DNA from: CAWDMN01 sp963803155
GTDB lineage: Bacteria > Acidobacteriota > Terriglobia > Versatilivoradales > Versatilivoraceae
Direction of reading: 5' to 3'
NCBI GenBank assembly: GCA_963803155.1
Contig: CAWDMN010000067.1
Location: 1-64,000 of the forward strand
Length of the DNA stretch: 64,000 nt
Position numbers and translations under genes: made by a program. The notes under the pieces were generated by a model. The model ran no database searches. It had not been told where the DNA came from and worked only from the letters and a program-made list of their open reading frames with translations. Positions 28,184 to 36,909 of this stretch are shown piece by piece. How positions within the stretch are numbered: the stretch's first letter is position 1; every line of letters starts with the position of its first letter.

Positions 28184-30676
28184 ATGAAAATAATCGAAAT
28201 TTTGTATCAGGATTTGAAGTACGCCTGCCGGGGTCTCAAGCAGAATCCAATCTTTGCTTTAGTGGTTTGCAGTGTTCTGGCCCTTGGGATTGGGGCCAAC
28301 ACCGCCTTGTTTACCGTGGTGAACAAGGTGCTGTTGCAGCCGCTGCCCTTTGCTGAATCGGAACGGTTGGTGGATGTTCATGAGACCAAAATTCATGAGG
28401 CTAATAGTGGAGATGGATTTAATCCCTCCTATCCCAACTATATGGACTGGCGCCGAATAAGCCAATCCTTTGAATCCCTTGCTTTTTCCTTATCCTATCC
28501 GCAAACTCTGCCCAGCGATTCCGGCGCGGAACGCATTCCCGTGGCATTCGTTTCCGGCAATTTTTTTCGAACCTACCGCGTGCAGGCATTGATGGGGCGT
28601 CTATTCGCGGAGCCGGAAGATAGACAGGGAGCCGAATCGGTGGCGATTTTGGCTCGAGGCTTTTGGAAGACGCGGTGGGGCGCCGATCCCAACATTATTG
28701 GCAAAACGATCACACTGGAACAGCGGGTTTACACAATCGTTGGGGTGCTCCCCGAATTCCCTAATCGCAATCAAGCCGAGGTTTACGTCCCGATCTCTCC
28801 CAGCGCCGAACAATTAGGCATGTCAATGAGGGAGCAACACATGGGCGGCGGCTACGCCACAGGCCGCCTAAAGGCTGGCGTGAGGATGGAGCAGGCGCGC
28901 GCCGAATTGAAAACCATCGCGGCCCAATTGGAGCGGCAGTATCCGGGTAGCAACAAAGGAAACAGCGCCGATTTGATCTCCCTCCACGAATCAGTTTCTG
29001 GCGAGGCGCGCTACACTTTGCTGATCTTATTTGGGGCCGTGGCCTTTCTCCTCTTGATAGCCTGCGCCAATGTGGCCAACCTGATGCTGGCCCGCGCGGT
29101 GTCCCGGGAAAAAGAGATTGCGATCCGGGTAGCCTTGGGGGCCGGCCGGGGTCAGATTATTCGCCAATTATTGATCGAAAGCTCCCTACTGGGCCTCTTG
29201 GGGGGTCTGCTCGGAATGTTGATTGCTCCCATTTGCGTTAATGCCTTGATGTGGCTGGTTCCTGATTCCTTGGCTCCCGGACTGGCCAGCCTCGACTGGA
29301 GGGTTTTCGGTTTTACATTGGCGGTATCAATTCTAACCGCTCTGCTCTTTGGCTTGGCGCCCGCACTTCAATCGACTCGCATCGATATCCTCAGCGCGAT
29401 CAAGGAGGGAGGCCGGACTTCCGCCCAAGGGGGCAGCCATTCCCGCCTCCGCGGCGGATTAGTGGTGGCGCAAGTGGCCTTGGCGCTGATGCTTCTGGCC
29501 GGCACGGGATTGCTGGTCAGGAGCCTTTACCGGATGCTCGGCGAAGATCCGGGCTTCCGGACCAGCGGGATTCTCACTATGCAAGTTACAGTGCCAGGCG
29601 GTTTCTTCAATAATTTTTCGCTGAAAACCGTATTGAAATTTGAGGAGATGGTCCGCCAGGTGGAGCAGTTGCCCGGCGTGCAGGCGGCTGGATCCGTCAG
29701 CTTCCTGCCTATGGCGGGCGAGAATTCCAACGCCGACCTTCAACCCGAAGGATACATTCCTCCCCCCTCGGGAGCCCTGCCCAGCGCCGATTATCATGCT
29801 GCTTCTCCCAGCTACTTTTCCGCCATGGGCATCCCCCTCTTGAAGGGCCGGCTCTATTCCGCTTCCGACGGGGCCATCCCGGAATCGGTGGCTGGGGGCA
29901 TGGAGGGTTTGTTGAAGTGGTTTCGTTCAGCTCCCTTTGTCTGCGTGATCAGCCAGGAGATGGCACGGCAATTTTGGCCCGGCCAGGATCCCATCGGGAA
30001 ACGTTTCCGGTTTGGCCCCCCCTCCCTGCAAGGACCCTGGGTAACCGTGCTGGGGATCGTCGGCAATTCCCGCCCTCGCGGACTAAATAAGGCGCCAGCG
30101 CCTGAGTATTATTTTTCGCCCTGGCAGCGGCCATTTGACGAAGAGGCCATCGTGGTGAGGACTTCCGGGAATCCCACCTCCCTGGTCAAGGATGTGCGCG
30201 CCAGGATCCTGTCGGTGGACCACAATGTCATACTTTCCCGCGGGAAAACCATGGAGCAAATCGTGCACGACACGACCTCCTCCCAGCGCGCCAACTTGCG
30301 TCTGATGGGAGGATTCACGGTGCTTGCCCTTCTGCTCGCTACCATTGGGATCTACGGCCTGATGGCTTATTCGGTGAATCAGCGCCAGCGGGAATTCGGC
30401 ATCCGGATGGCCCTTGGCGCTTCGCCTGCTGGTTTGCTGCGGCTCGTCATCGGACAGGGAACCCGTCTGGCGGGAATCGGAGTGGTCATCGGTCTGCTGG
30501 CCAGCCTCACCCTTTCGCGGGTCATGACCAGCCTGTTATATAGCACTCGGCCCACGGACCCGATGACTTATATCGTGGTCTCTCTGCTCATGTTGTCCAT
30601 TGCCCTGTTCGCCGCGGTTTTGCCCGCCCGCCGCGCCAGCCAGGTCGATCCCATGGTCGCCCTGCGGACTGAATAA
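28184..30676 (+). CDS. MacB/FtsX-type orphan ABC permease (acidobacterial duplicated type), copy 1
   Basis: 830 residues from the ATG at 28184, with GGAG 6 bases upstream; the open frame continues 51 codons further but runs over the promoter. LYQDLKYACRGLKQNPIFALVVCSVLALGIGANTALF is the family's N-terminal helix, followed by a MacB-like periplasmic domain (about 45-245), an FtsX domain (about 290-405: LIACANVANLMLARAVSREKEIAIRVALGAGRGQIIRQLL), a second periplasmic domain and a C-terminal FtsX domain (about 700-825). No ATPase gene is adjacent, as is typical for these orphan permeases, whose substrates (lipoproteins, antibiotics or peptides in MacB/Lol relatives) are unknown. Its downstream neighbour is a close duplicate. 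Confidence 0.88.
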   Translation: MKIIEILYQDLKYACRGLKQNPIFALVVCSVLALGIGANTALFTVVNKVLLQPLPFAESERLVDVHETKIHEANSGDGFNPSYPNYMDWRRISQSFESLAFSLSYPQTLPSDSGAERIPVAFVSGNFFRTYRVQALMGRLFAEPEDRQGAESVAILARGFWKTRWGADPNIIGKTITLEQRVYTIVGVLPEFPNRNQAEVYVPISPSAEQLGMSMREQHMGGGYATGRLKAGVRMEQARAELKTIAAQLERQYPGSNKGNSADLISLHESVSGEARYTLLILFGAVAFLLLIACANVANLMLARAVSREKEIAIRVALGAGRGQIIRQLLIESSLLGLLGGLLGMLIAPICVNALMWLVPDSLAPGLASLDWRVFGFTLAVSILTALLFGLAPALQSTRIDILSAIKEGGRTSAQGGSHSRLRGGLVVAQVALALMLLAGTGLLVRSLYRMLGEDPGFRTSGILTMQVTVPGGFFNNFSLKTVLKFEEMVRQVEQLPGVQAAGSVSFLPMAGENSNADLQPEGYIPPPSGALPSADYHAASPSYFSAMGIPLLKGRLYSASDGAIPESVAGGMEGLLKWFRSAPFVCVISQEMARQFWPGQDPIGKRFRFGPPSLQGPWVTVLGIVGNSRPRGLNKAPAPEYYFSPWQRPFDEEAIVVRTSGNPTSLVKDVRARILSVDHNVILSRGKTMEQIVHDTTSSQRANLRLMGGFTVLALLLATIGIYGLMAYSVNQRQREFGIRMALGASPAGLLRLVIGQGTRLAGIGVVIGLLASLTLSRVMTSLLYSTRPTDPMTYIVVSLLMLSIALFAAVLPARRASQVDPMVALRTE

Positions 30677-30814
30677 CTGGGCATCGTTCAGATTTTTTTT
30701 TTAGATTCTCCAGTCCGTCTGAGGTCCTCCACAGGCCGACTCGACGCATCAAAACCCCTGCCCACAACACGATGGGGTGCGCCCGCCACGGCCGGCCACC
30801 CATTCCTGCAAAAC

Positions 30815-30831
30815 TGTTCGGTAGCGGAACA
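30815..30831. promoter_or_regulatory. Inverted-repeat site upstream of permease 2
   Basis: TGTTCGGTAGCGGAACA is the counterpart of 27985-28001, at the same distance from the promoter match and the start codon. Here TGTTC and GAACA are exact reverse complements, so the symmetry is better than in copy 1. Confidence 0.55.
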
Positions 30832-30925
30832 AAAAAATCCCAGAATTGGACACAGCCATTCACGGCACAATTTCAAGGCCAGGTTAAAAAGCTGATCTCA
30901 TAACATTTTAATGATACTTCCATTT

Positions 30926-30940
30926 TGGCATTGGGATTGC
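30926..30940 (+). promoter_or_regulatory. Sigma-54-type (-24/-12) promoter match, permease 2
   Basis: TGGCATTGGGATTGC is identical to the copy-1 element and lies 73 bases before the ATG at 31013, the same distance as in copy 1 (28097-28111 to 28184). The surrounding TTTTGGCATTGGGATTGCCA is also shared. Confidence 0.55.
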
Positions 30941-31012
30941 CATTTTAATGAATGTGGAATGGTGGAGAGGTTGATCCGCAGGGGAGTCGCTAAAGACGAC
31001 ATGGAGCAATAT

Positions 31013-33490
31013 ATGAAAATAATCGAAATTTTGTATCAGGATTTGAAGTATGCCTTCCGGGGACTCAAGCAGAATCCAATCTTTACTTTGGTGGTTTGCA
31101 GCGTTCTGGCCTTGGGGATCGGGGCCAATACTGCCCTCTTCAGCGTGGTAGACAAGGTTCTGTTGCGGCCTCTCCCTTTCGCTGAGTCTGAGCGGCTGAT
31201 GGACGTTCATGAGACAAAAGAGGGATGGCCGATGAGCCCATCCTATTTCAACTATTTGGATTGGACTCGAATGAGCCAGTCTTTCGACTCCTTAGCCCTT
31301 GCCTGCGTCACTTCGCAAACCCTGCCTAACGATTCGGGGGCCGAACGCATTCCCGTGGCATTTGTTTCGGGCAATTTTTTCGAGACTTACCGCGTCAAAG
31401 CTTTCATGGGAAGACTGGTCGGGGAGTCAGACGATAAGCGGGGCGCGGCGCTAGTGGCAGTGCTGGGCCGAGGCTTCTGGAAGGCTCGGTTTGGCGCCGA
31501 TCCAAACATTATCGGCAAAACAATCACTCTTGAGCAGCGGATATTTACCGTTGTCGGAATTCTTCCCGAATTCCCCTATCATAACCATGCCGAAGTATAT
31601 GTCTCAATCGCGCCCAATACCGAGAGTTCTGGCTTGTTGGGACGGGAACAGCATATGAGCGCAACTACCGCTATTGGCCGCCTCAAAGCGGGGATAAAAA
31701 TTGAACAGGCACGTGCCGAGATGAAGGCTGTCGCAGCTCAATTGGAGCGTCAGTATCCCGGCAGCAACAAGGGGAACGGCGCGGATTTGGTCTCCCTGCA
31801 TGATTCGATTTCTGGTGGGGCACGTCATTCTCTATTGGTGCTATTTGGAGCAGTGGCTTTCCTCCTTTTGATCGCCTGTGCCAATGTGGCCAACTTGATG
31901 TTGGCCCGGGCGATATCCCGAGAAAAGGAAATTGCTATACGGGTGGCTCTCGGGGCCGGGCGGGGGCAGATTATTCGGCAATTGCTGATTGAAAGCTCTC
32001 TGCTGGGCCTGCTGGGTGGAATTCTCGGAATAATGATTGCTCCCGTCTGTATTAATGCCTTACTGTGGCTGGTTCCCGATTCAATGGCATCGGGACTGGC
32101 TAGTCCCAATTGGCGGATTTTTTTATTCACTTTCGGGGCTTCGATTCTGACGGCCCTGCTTTTCGGCCTGATGCCGGCGCTGCAATCGACGCACATTGAT
32201 ATTATCAGCGCAATCAAAGAGGGAGGCCGGACTTCCACGCAAGGAAGCAGCCGTTCGCGTCTGCGCGGCGGGCTGGTGGTTTCCCAAGTGGCGATGGCGC
32301 TGATGCTCCTGGCGGGAACAGGATTACTAATTCGAAGCCTTTACCGGATGCTGGGTGAAGATCCGGGTTTTCGCACCACGGGAATACTCACCATGAAGGT
32401 AACGATGCCCGGCACATTCATGGAGGCATTCTCTCCCAAAAACGCATTTAAATTTGTCGAGATGGCCAGCCTTGCAGGACAGCTGCCCGGCGTGCTAGAT
32501 TCAGGATCCATTAGTTTCCTACCCATGGGTGGCTCGAATTCCAACGCGGACCTTCAACCAGAAGGATATATCGCACCGGCTTCAGGGGCCTCTCCGACTG
32601 CAGATTACCATGCCGCAAGTCCCGGCTACTTTTCCGCTATGGGCATTCCGCTCTTGCGAGGTCGGTTATATTCCCAAGCCGACGGGATGATCCCGGAGGG
32701 GATCGCCGGGACGGCAGATCGGGTGCTGGCATGGTTTCGCTCCAACAACTTCGTCTGCGTCATCAGCCAGGAAATGGCCCGGCGTTATTGGCCCGGCCAA
32801 GATCCGGTAGGGAAACGATTCCGCTTTGGGCCTCCTTCTCTGCAAGGCCCGTGGATAACCGTGCTTGGGATTGTGGGCAATTCCCGTCCGCGTGGCCTGG
32901 ACCAAGCGCCTCCGCCGGAATTTTATTTCTCTCCTTGGCAATTTTCCTTTAATGAACAAACCATTGTAGTGAGAACTGCAGGAAAGCCTGAGTTGCTGAC
33001 TAAGGAAGTACGTGACAGGATTCTATCTGTCGACCACAATGTCATTATCTCCCGAGCCATGACCATGGAACAAATCGTCCGCGAAACGACTTCTTCCCAA
33101 CGGGCCAATCTGCGCCTGATGGGGGGATTCACCGTGCTGGCCCTGCTGCTCGCTACGATTGGAATTTATGGTTTGATGGCATATTCCGTCAGTCAGCGGC
33201 AACGCGAATTTGGCGTGCGGATGGCGATGGGCGCCTCCCCCGCCGGGTTGATGCGGCATGTCATCGGGCAGGGGACACGGCTGGCAAGTATCGGCGTGGC
33301 CATCGGAGTCGTGGCCAGCCTTGTCCTTTCGCGGGTTATGGCCAGCCTACTATATGGCACCAAGCCCACGGACCCGGCCACGTATGTTGTGGTCTCTTTG
33401 CTCATGCTGTCCATTGCTCTTTTCGCGGCATTCTTGCCCGCCCGCCGTGCCAGCCAGGTGGATCCCATGATCGCCCTGCGCTCGGAGTAA
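31013..33490 (+). CDS. MacB/FtsX-type orphan ABC permease (acidobacterial duplicated type), copy 2
   Basis: 825 residues from the ATG at 31013, aligned with the start of copy 1 (both begin MKIIEILYQDLKYA). The domain order is the same: N-terminal helix, periplasmic MacB-like domain, FtsX core (ANVANLMLARAISREKEIAIRVALGAGRG), second periplasmic domain, C-terminal FtsX domain ending VDPMIALRSE. Long blocks are identical to copy 1; differences concentrate in the periplasmic parts (for example the shorter MDVHETKEGWPMSPSYFNY near residue 65). This suggests diverging ligand recognition with a conserved membrane core. It has its own upstream inverted repeat and -24/-12 promoter match. Confidence 0.88.
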   Translation: MKIIEILYQDLKYAFRGLKQNPIFTLVVCSVLALGIGANTALFSVVDKVLLRPLPFAESERLMDVHETKEGWPMSPSYFNYLDWTRMSQSFDSLALACVTSQTLPNDSGAERIPVAFVSGNFFETYRVKAFMGRLVGESDDKRGAALVAVLGRGFWKARFGADPNIIGKTITLEQRIFTVVGILPEFPYHNHAEVYVSIAPNTESSGLLGREQHMSATTAIGRLKAGIKIEQARAEMKAVAAQLERQYPGSNKGNGADLVSLHDSISGGARHSLLVLFGAVAFLLLIACANVANLMLARAISREKEIAIRVALGAGRGQIIRQLLIESSLLGLLGGILGIMIAPVCINALLWLVPDSMASGLASPNWRIFLFTFGASILTALLFGLMPALQSTHIDIISAIKEGGRTSTQGSSRSRLRGGLVVSQVAMALMLLAGTGLLIRSLYRMLGEDPGFRTTGILTMKVTMPGTFMEAFSPKNAFKFVEMASLAGQLPGVLDSGSISFLPMGGSNSNADLQPEGYIAPASGASPTADYHAASPGYFSAMGIPLLRGRLYSQADGMIPEGIAGTADRVLAWFRSNNFVCVISQEMARRYWPGQDPVGKRFRFGPPSLQGPWITVLGIVGNSRPRGLDQAPPPEFYFSPWQFSFNEQTIVVRTAGKPELLTKEVRDRILSVDHNVIISRAMTMEQIVRETTSSQRANLRLMGGFTVLALLLATIGIYGLMAYSVSQRQREFGVRMAMGASPAGLMRHVIGQGTRLASIGVAIGVVASLVLSRVMASLLYGTKPTDPATYVVVSLLMLSIALFAAFLPARRASQVDPMIALRSE

Positions 33491-33577
33491 CCAGTGCAGT
33501 GCGGAGTCCAGCCGAGTGAGCGGGATGGTTTTCAGATCAGCGCTTGGGTCTTGCAAAGAAATTAACAGTCCGACTAA

Positions 33578-33648
33578 GCTCCCCTCCTTAGACAAGGTTG
33601 TTAAATCCGTCCTGGCGGAGGGGAAAGATGCGGCCGGCAGGCCGCGTC
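33578..33648. repeat. Possible degenerate end of the multi-hairpin repeat element
   Basis: GCTCCCCTCCTTAGAC resembles the outer terminal inverted repeat of the elements at 35427 and 38384. It is followed by a stem GATGCGGCC / GGCCGCGTC (33627-33635 and 33640-33648) with a GGCA loop, the loop also found in hairpin 2 of the 38384 copy. No further hairpins are recognisable; the remaining intergenic sequence to 34106 holds another repeat fragment but no gene. Confidence 0.4.
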
Positions 33649-33743
33649 AGGGGCGGTCTGATGCTTTTATTGGGCTCAGATAGCAGTTTTCGCGCCACCC
33701 CACGATTCCTCAATAGCCATGTCTCTTCAGCCTCCAAGCGGAG

Positions 33744-33822
33744 TCCGCCTAAGCGGGAAGCTTACCTTGCCGGCCATTCCATCCTCATCACACTCCCAAT
33801 CCTGTCGCACTTTGAATTGCAC
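33744..33822. repeat. Fragment of the 23243-type repeat
   Basis: CTGTCGCACTTTGAATTGCAC (33802-33822), preceded by a near match of CATTCCATCCTC...CACTC, corresponds to the right end of the repeat at 23243-23433. A short palindrome TCCGCCTAAGCGGGA (33744-33758) lies inside. The left end is not recognisable. Confidence 0.45.
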
Positions 33823-34106
33823 TCGGCTTTCCGACATTTCAACCTCGAAATTCGAGATAATATATTATTCACCTTCACCCAATCTCTTTCCCCCCTGTGA
33901 TTGTGGGGGCTGGAATTGAGTGAGAGCGGCGCCAACAGGAGCCCCAAACTTTTCATCGCAGGTAAAGAATTTGAAATTGCAGCCAACTCGGAAATCTAAT
34001 GAAATACGGATGCCCTCCTGCTAATATTCCGGGACCTTGTGGAATTGGTTTAAGAACCGACAATGCTTGCAGACCTCACTGAGAGTCATATGAAAAAGGA
34101 GAAGAA

Positions 34107-35339
34107 ATGTTCAAGGCGCCAAAGAGAGTGGTCTACCATGTGCCGGATATTGAAAAAGCCAAACGATGGTATGGTGAGATTCTCAATGCGGATCCCATCT
34201 TTGATTCGCCGATGGTGGTTGTTTTTCTGGTTGAGGGAACTGCGCTTTTCCTATCCCCCCAAGCTGGTTCAGCCATGGAAGAGAGGGGTACCATGGTTTA
34301 TTGGGAAGTGGATAATGCCATTTTATCTCATCAAAGGCTGCTTGAATCGGGAGCCGCACCACAGAGTGAAGTGACAACGGCTTATGGGAAGCAAACGGCA
34401 TCAGTCAAAGATCCTTTCGGCAACATTATTGGCATTGAAAGCGCCGTGGATGAATCGCAAAAAACCGTAGAGCACAAACCCTCCGATACGGCCAGGGGTG
34501 TTGCTTTTCTGCGCGCGCTGGCCACGATGGACGAACGGGAGGAAATCAGGGGGGGCGACTATTTGGCGGAGATTTTTCTGGCCGAAGATCCCAAAAGGGC
34601 CCTAAAAAACCCGGCGGCGCGCGAGTGGATGAAGAAGAATTTTTTCCCTCCAGGGATTTATGAATACTTGATCGCACGAACGGCTTATTTTGATGGCATC
34701 ATGGAAGAGGCGTTGCGGGAAAGCATTCCTCAAATCGTTTTCCTGGGAGCGGGGTACGATAGCCGGCCTTACCGCTTTAGTGGTTTGATTCAGGACACCC
34801 GCATTTTTGAAGTAGACGCGCCAACCACCCAAGAGCACAAAAGGTCTTTGCTGGCGCAGTCCGCCATTGCTATTCCGAATCGATTGGTTTTCGTCACTGT
34901 CGACTTCAAAAAGGACAGCCTGCGGGATGCTTTATTGGCGGCGGGTTTCAGCCGGGATAAGCGCACGCTTTATCTCTGGGAGGGAGTCACTTATTATTTG
35001 CCGGGTGAAGCCGTGGATGAGACACTCCGTTTTATTCGTGAGAATTCTCCTTCCGGCAGCAGCGTTGGTTTTGATTACCACTGTTCTTTCCCCGGTATGG
35101 AGGATGTGAGCAGTGTGCGGGAATGGAGGAAATTCCATAAAACTCACTCACCCGGCGAGCCTATTGTTTTTGGGATAGAGAAGGATAGGATTGAATCCTT
35201 TTTATCGCAAAGAGGATTCACACTGGTTGATCATTTGGACGCAAAAGAGATGGAAAAAAGATTCCTCACATTAAAAGATGGCTCTTGCGCGGGCGAAGTC
35301 ATAGCCATTGAGTGCATAGCCCAGGCTCAGGTAAGGTAG
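34107..35339 (+). CDS. Glyoxalase (VOC) domain fused to a class I SAM-dependent methyltransferase
   Basis: 410 residues. Residues 1-115 form one VOC/glyoxalase-like module (KRVVYHVPDIEKAKRWYGEILN and VKDPFGNIIGIES). Residues 130-405 match the leucine-carboxyl-methyltransferase-like family of bacterial methyltransferases: FLRALATMDEREEIRGGDYLAEIFL, EYLIARTAYFD, the SAM-binding FLGAGYDSRPYR (212-223), FEVDAP (234-239) and LYLWEGVTYYLP. GGAG lies 6 bases before the ATG. Both halves are in one uninterrupted frame. The methyltransferase family is broad and usually modifies carboxyl or hydroxyl groups of small molecules. The VOC half could bind or detoxify the same compound. Cytoplasmic; no linked pathway genes. 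Confidence 0.82.
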   Translation: MFKAPKRVVYHVPDIEKAKRWYGEILNADPIFDSPMVVVFLVEGTALFLSPQAGSAMEERGTMVYWEVDNAILSHQRLLESGAAPQSEVTTAYGKQTASVKDPFGNIIGIESAVDESQKTVEHKPSDTARGVAFLRALATMDEREEIRGGDYLAEIFLAEDPKRALKNPAAREWMKKNFFPPGIYEYLIARTAYFDGIMEEALRESIPQIVFLGAGYDSRPYRFSGLIQDTRIFEVDAPTTQEHKRSLLAQSAIAIPNRLVFVTVDFKKDSLRDALLAAGFSRDKRTLYLWEGVTYYLPGEAVDETLRFIRENSPSGSSVGFDYHCSFPGMEDVSSVREWRKFHKTHSPGEPIVFGIEKDRIESFLSQRGFTLVDHLDAKEMEKRFLTLKDGSCAGEVIAIECIAQAQVR

Positions 35340-35426
35340 GTCCCGAAACCGTTTCCATCCTCACCCCTATCAAGAGCCGCTCCCCGGCTGATCGAAGGAA
35401 CACCCCCCTCTCGACTGTGTCTCGAG

Positions 35427-35807
35427 ATCCCCTCCTCATTTGAATTGAGTTTTTTCCGCAATTTTTTGACACTGGAGAAAGGGCAAGGTTCGATAAACCA
35501 AAAGAGCGTTTTCAAGCTGAAAGTCCGCCTAGGGCGGAAGGAAAACGCTTCCACAATTTACCCTGAAAGGGTAAAAGATATTAGCCGGGGGTGAGGCGAG
35601 TGGCACGAAGCCACTCGCCTCACCCCCGGAACACAATATCATCTCATCTCGCGGTTTGAGCGAATCCGCCCTCCATGGCGGATTCGCTCAAACCGCGGAA
35701 TTTCTGGGCAGGCTGAAAGTGCGCCACAAGGCGAAACGTCAGCCAAAGGGCCTTGCATGAGGTGTCAAAAAACCGTGGGTAAAACTCAGCTCATTTGAGG
35801 AGGGGAG
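35427..35807. repeat. Multi-hairpin element with long terminal inverted repeats, copy A
   Basis: The ends 35427-35472 and 35762-35807 are inverted repeats of 46 bp with about 36 matching positions, the innermost being TTTTTTGACAC. Inside are four hairpins: H1 35505-35513 with 35541-35549; H2 35557-35563 with 35569-35575; H3 35585-35603 with 35611-35629 (19 bp, perfect); H4 35651-35670 with 35677-35696 (20 bp, perfect). A conserved tail GCCAAAGGGCCTTGCA precedes the right end. Copy B lies at 38384-38681. Two inserts absent from copy B, both starting GCTGAAAGT, sit at about 35516-35540 and 35712-35739. No coding capacity is supported. Confidence 0.75.
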
Positions 35808-35975
35808 CGAAAATTTCTTCTAAACTGGCCTGAGTAGTTGCCAAACAACCAAGAATGCAAAAGTGGCCCTCTTTAGCTGGTCAATTTCCGCCTAATATCG
35901 GAGTATAATAACAGCTTCCATTTCCTTGCTGCCGTCTGTTTTTGAGGCAACAAATATCTAAACGAGTGAGGCTCC

Positions 35976-36812
35976 ATGAAACCATCGATCAAGAAGTCAA
36001 TTTTCTGGATATTCACGGCTGCCTGTGTTCCTTTAATCTGTCTGTTACTGGCTCCTTCCAGGGCGGGAATGGCCCAAACGATGCTGGATTCGAGCCATGC
36101 TTCCACTCAAAGGGAGAGTAATTCGGCAATCATCCCCGTGCCCAAGCTTGAGAATGACTTTTACGACTGGTATGCGCGTCATGACGCAGTCATAAAGCTA
36201 ATCGGGAAACAGAAAGTGGATTTGGTTTTTATCGGCGACTCGATTACTCATATGTTTGGAGGCCAACCCGAATCCAACATTTGCCACGGCGCCGCGGTTT
36301 GGGATAAATATTATTCCAAAAGAAATGCCGTCAATTTGGGATTTGGATGGGACCGCACCCAGAACGTGTTGTGGCGTCTGCAACATGGCGAATTGGAGGG
36401 CATTGCTCCCAAGGCGGCGGTCCTCCTGATTGGCACGAATAATCTCACCGGAACGGAGCATGCCCGCATAAACACTCCTTCGGAAATTGCGGCGGCCATT
36501 GAAGAGATTTGTAAAACCATCCAGGAGAAGGCGCCCCACTGCCGCATCATATTGCTGGGCGTTTTGCCGCGTCTCGAAACGAAAGGTCCTAAAAATGGAT
36601 TCGAGAAGCCGATTCGAGAAATCAATACTCTGCTGGCCCGGCTCGACAAGAAAGAGGGGATCACTTTCATGGATCTGACGGAGAAATTTGCCGGCCCCGA
36701 TGGACTGCCTCGGCCGGAATTGATGGAAGACTCAGTCCACCCGAGTGCCCGGGGATATGAAGTCATGGCCACAGCCCTGGAGCCAGAGTTAAGCCGGCTC
36801 TTGGGAGAATGA
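35976..36812 (+). CDS. Secreted SGNH/GDSL hydrolase
   Basis: 278 residues with a signal peptide or anchor (SIFWIFTAACVPLICLLLAPSRA). Block I is VFIGDSITHMF (nucleophile S89), block III is LLIGTNNLTG (N155), and the C-terminal DSVHPSARGY (D252, H255) completes the catalytic set. This resembles the platelet-activating-factor acetylhydrolase-like subgroup of SGNH esterases. It likely removes acetyl or other acyl groups from carbohydrates in the periplasm or outside. It converges with the C45-type hydrolase gene (97 bp between stops) and has GAGG before the ATG. Confidence 0.88.
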   Translation: MKPSIKKSIFWIFTAACVPLICLLLAPSRAGMAQTMLDSSHASTQRESNSAIIPVPKLENDFYDWYARHDAVIKLIGKQKVDLVFIGDSITHMFGGQPESNICHGAAVWDKYYSKRNAVNLGFGWDRTQNVLWRLQHGELEGIAPKAAVLLIGTNNLTGTEHARINTPSEIAAAIEEICKTIQEKAPHCRIILLGVLPRLETKGPKNGFEKPIREINTLLARLDKKEGITFMDLTEKFAGPDGLPRPELMEDSVHPSARGYEVMATALEPELSRLLGE

Positions 36813-36909
36813 ATTGCGGCGGCCGCCAATGGAAAGTTGAAGTCTCTTCCCAGCCTTCCCTAGGGTTCTCCGGGCGAGGCGGTTGAAATCATGGACGATC
36901 CGGGGATTT

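Noticed and set aside
33598..33900. 100-codon open frame downstream of permease 2
   Set aside because: It covers two repeat fragments and has no start signal or family motif.
35585..35629. Rho-independent terminator
   Set aside because: The stem is long and perfect but has no T-run, and the same position in copy B has a different stem within a larger conserved element; a repeat structure explains it better.
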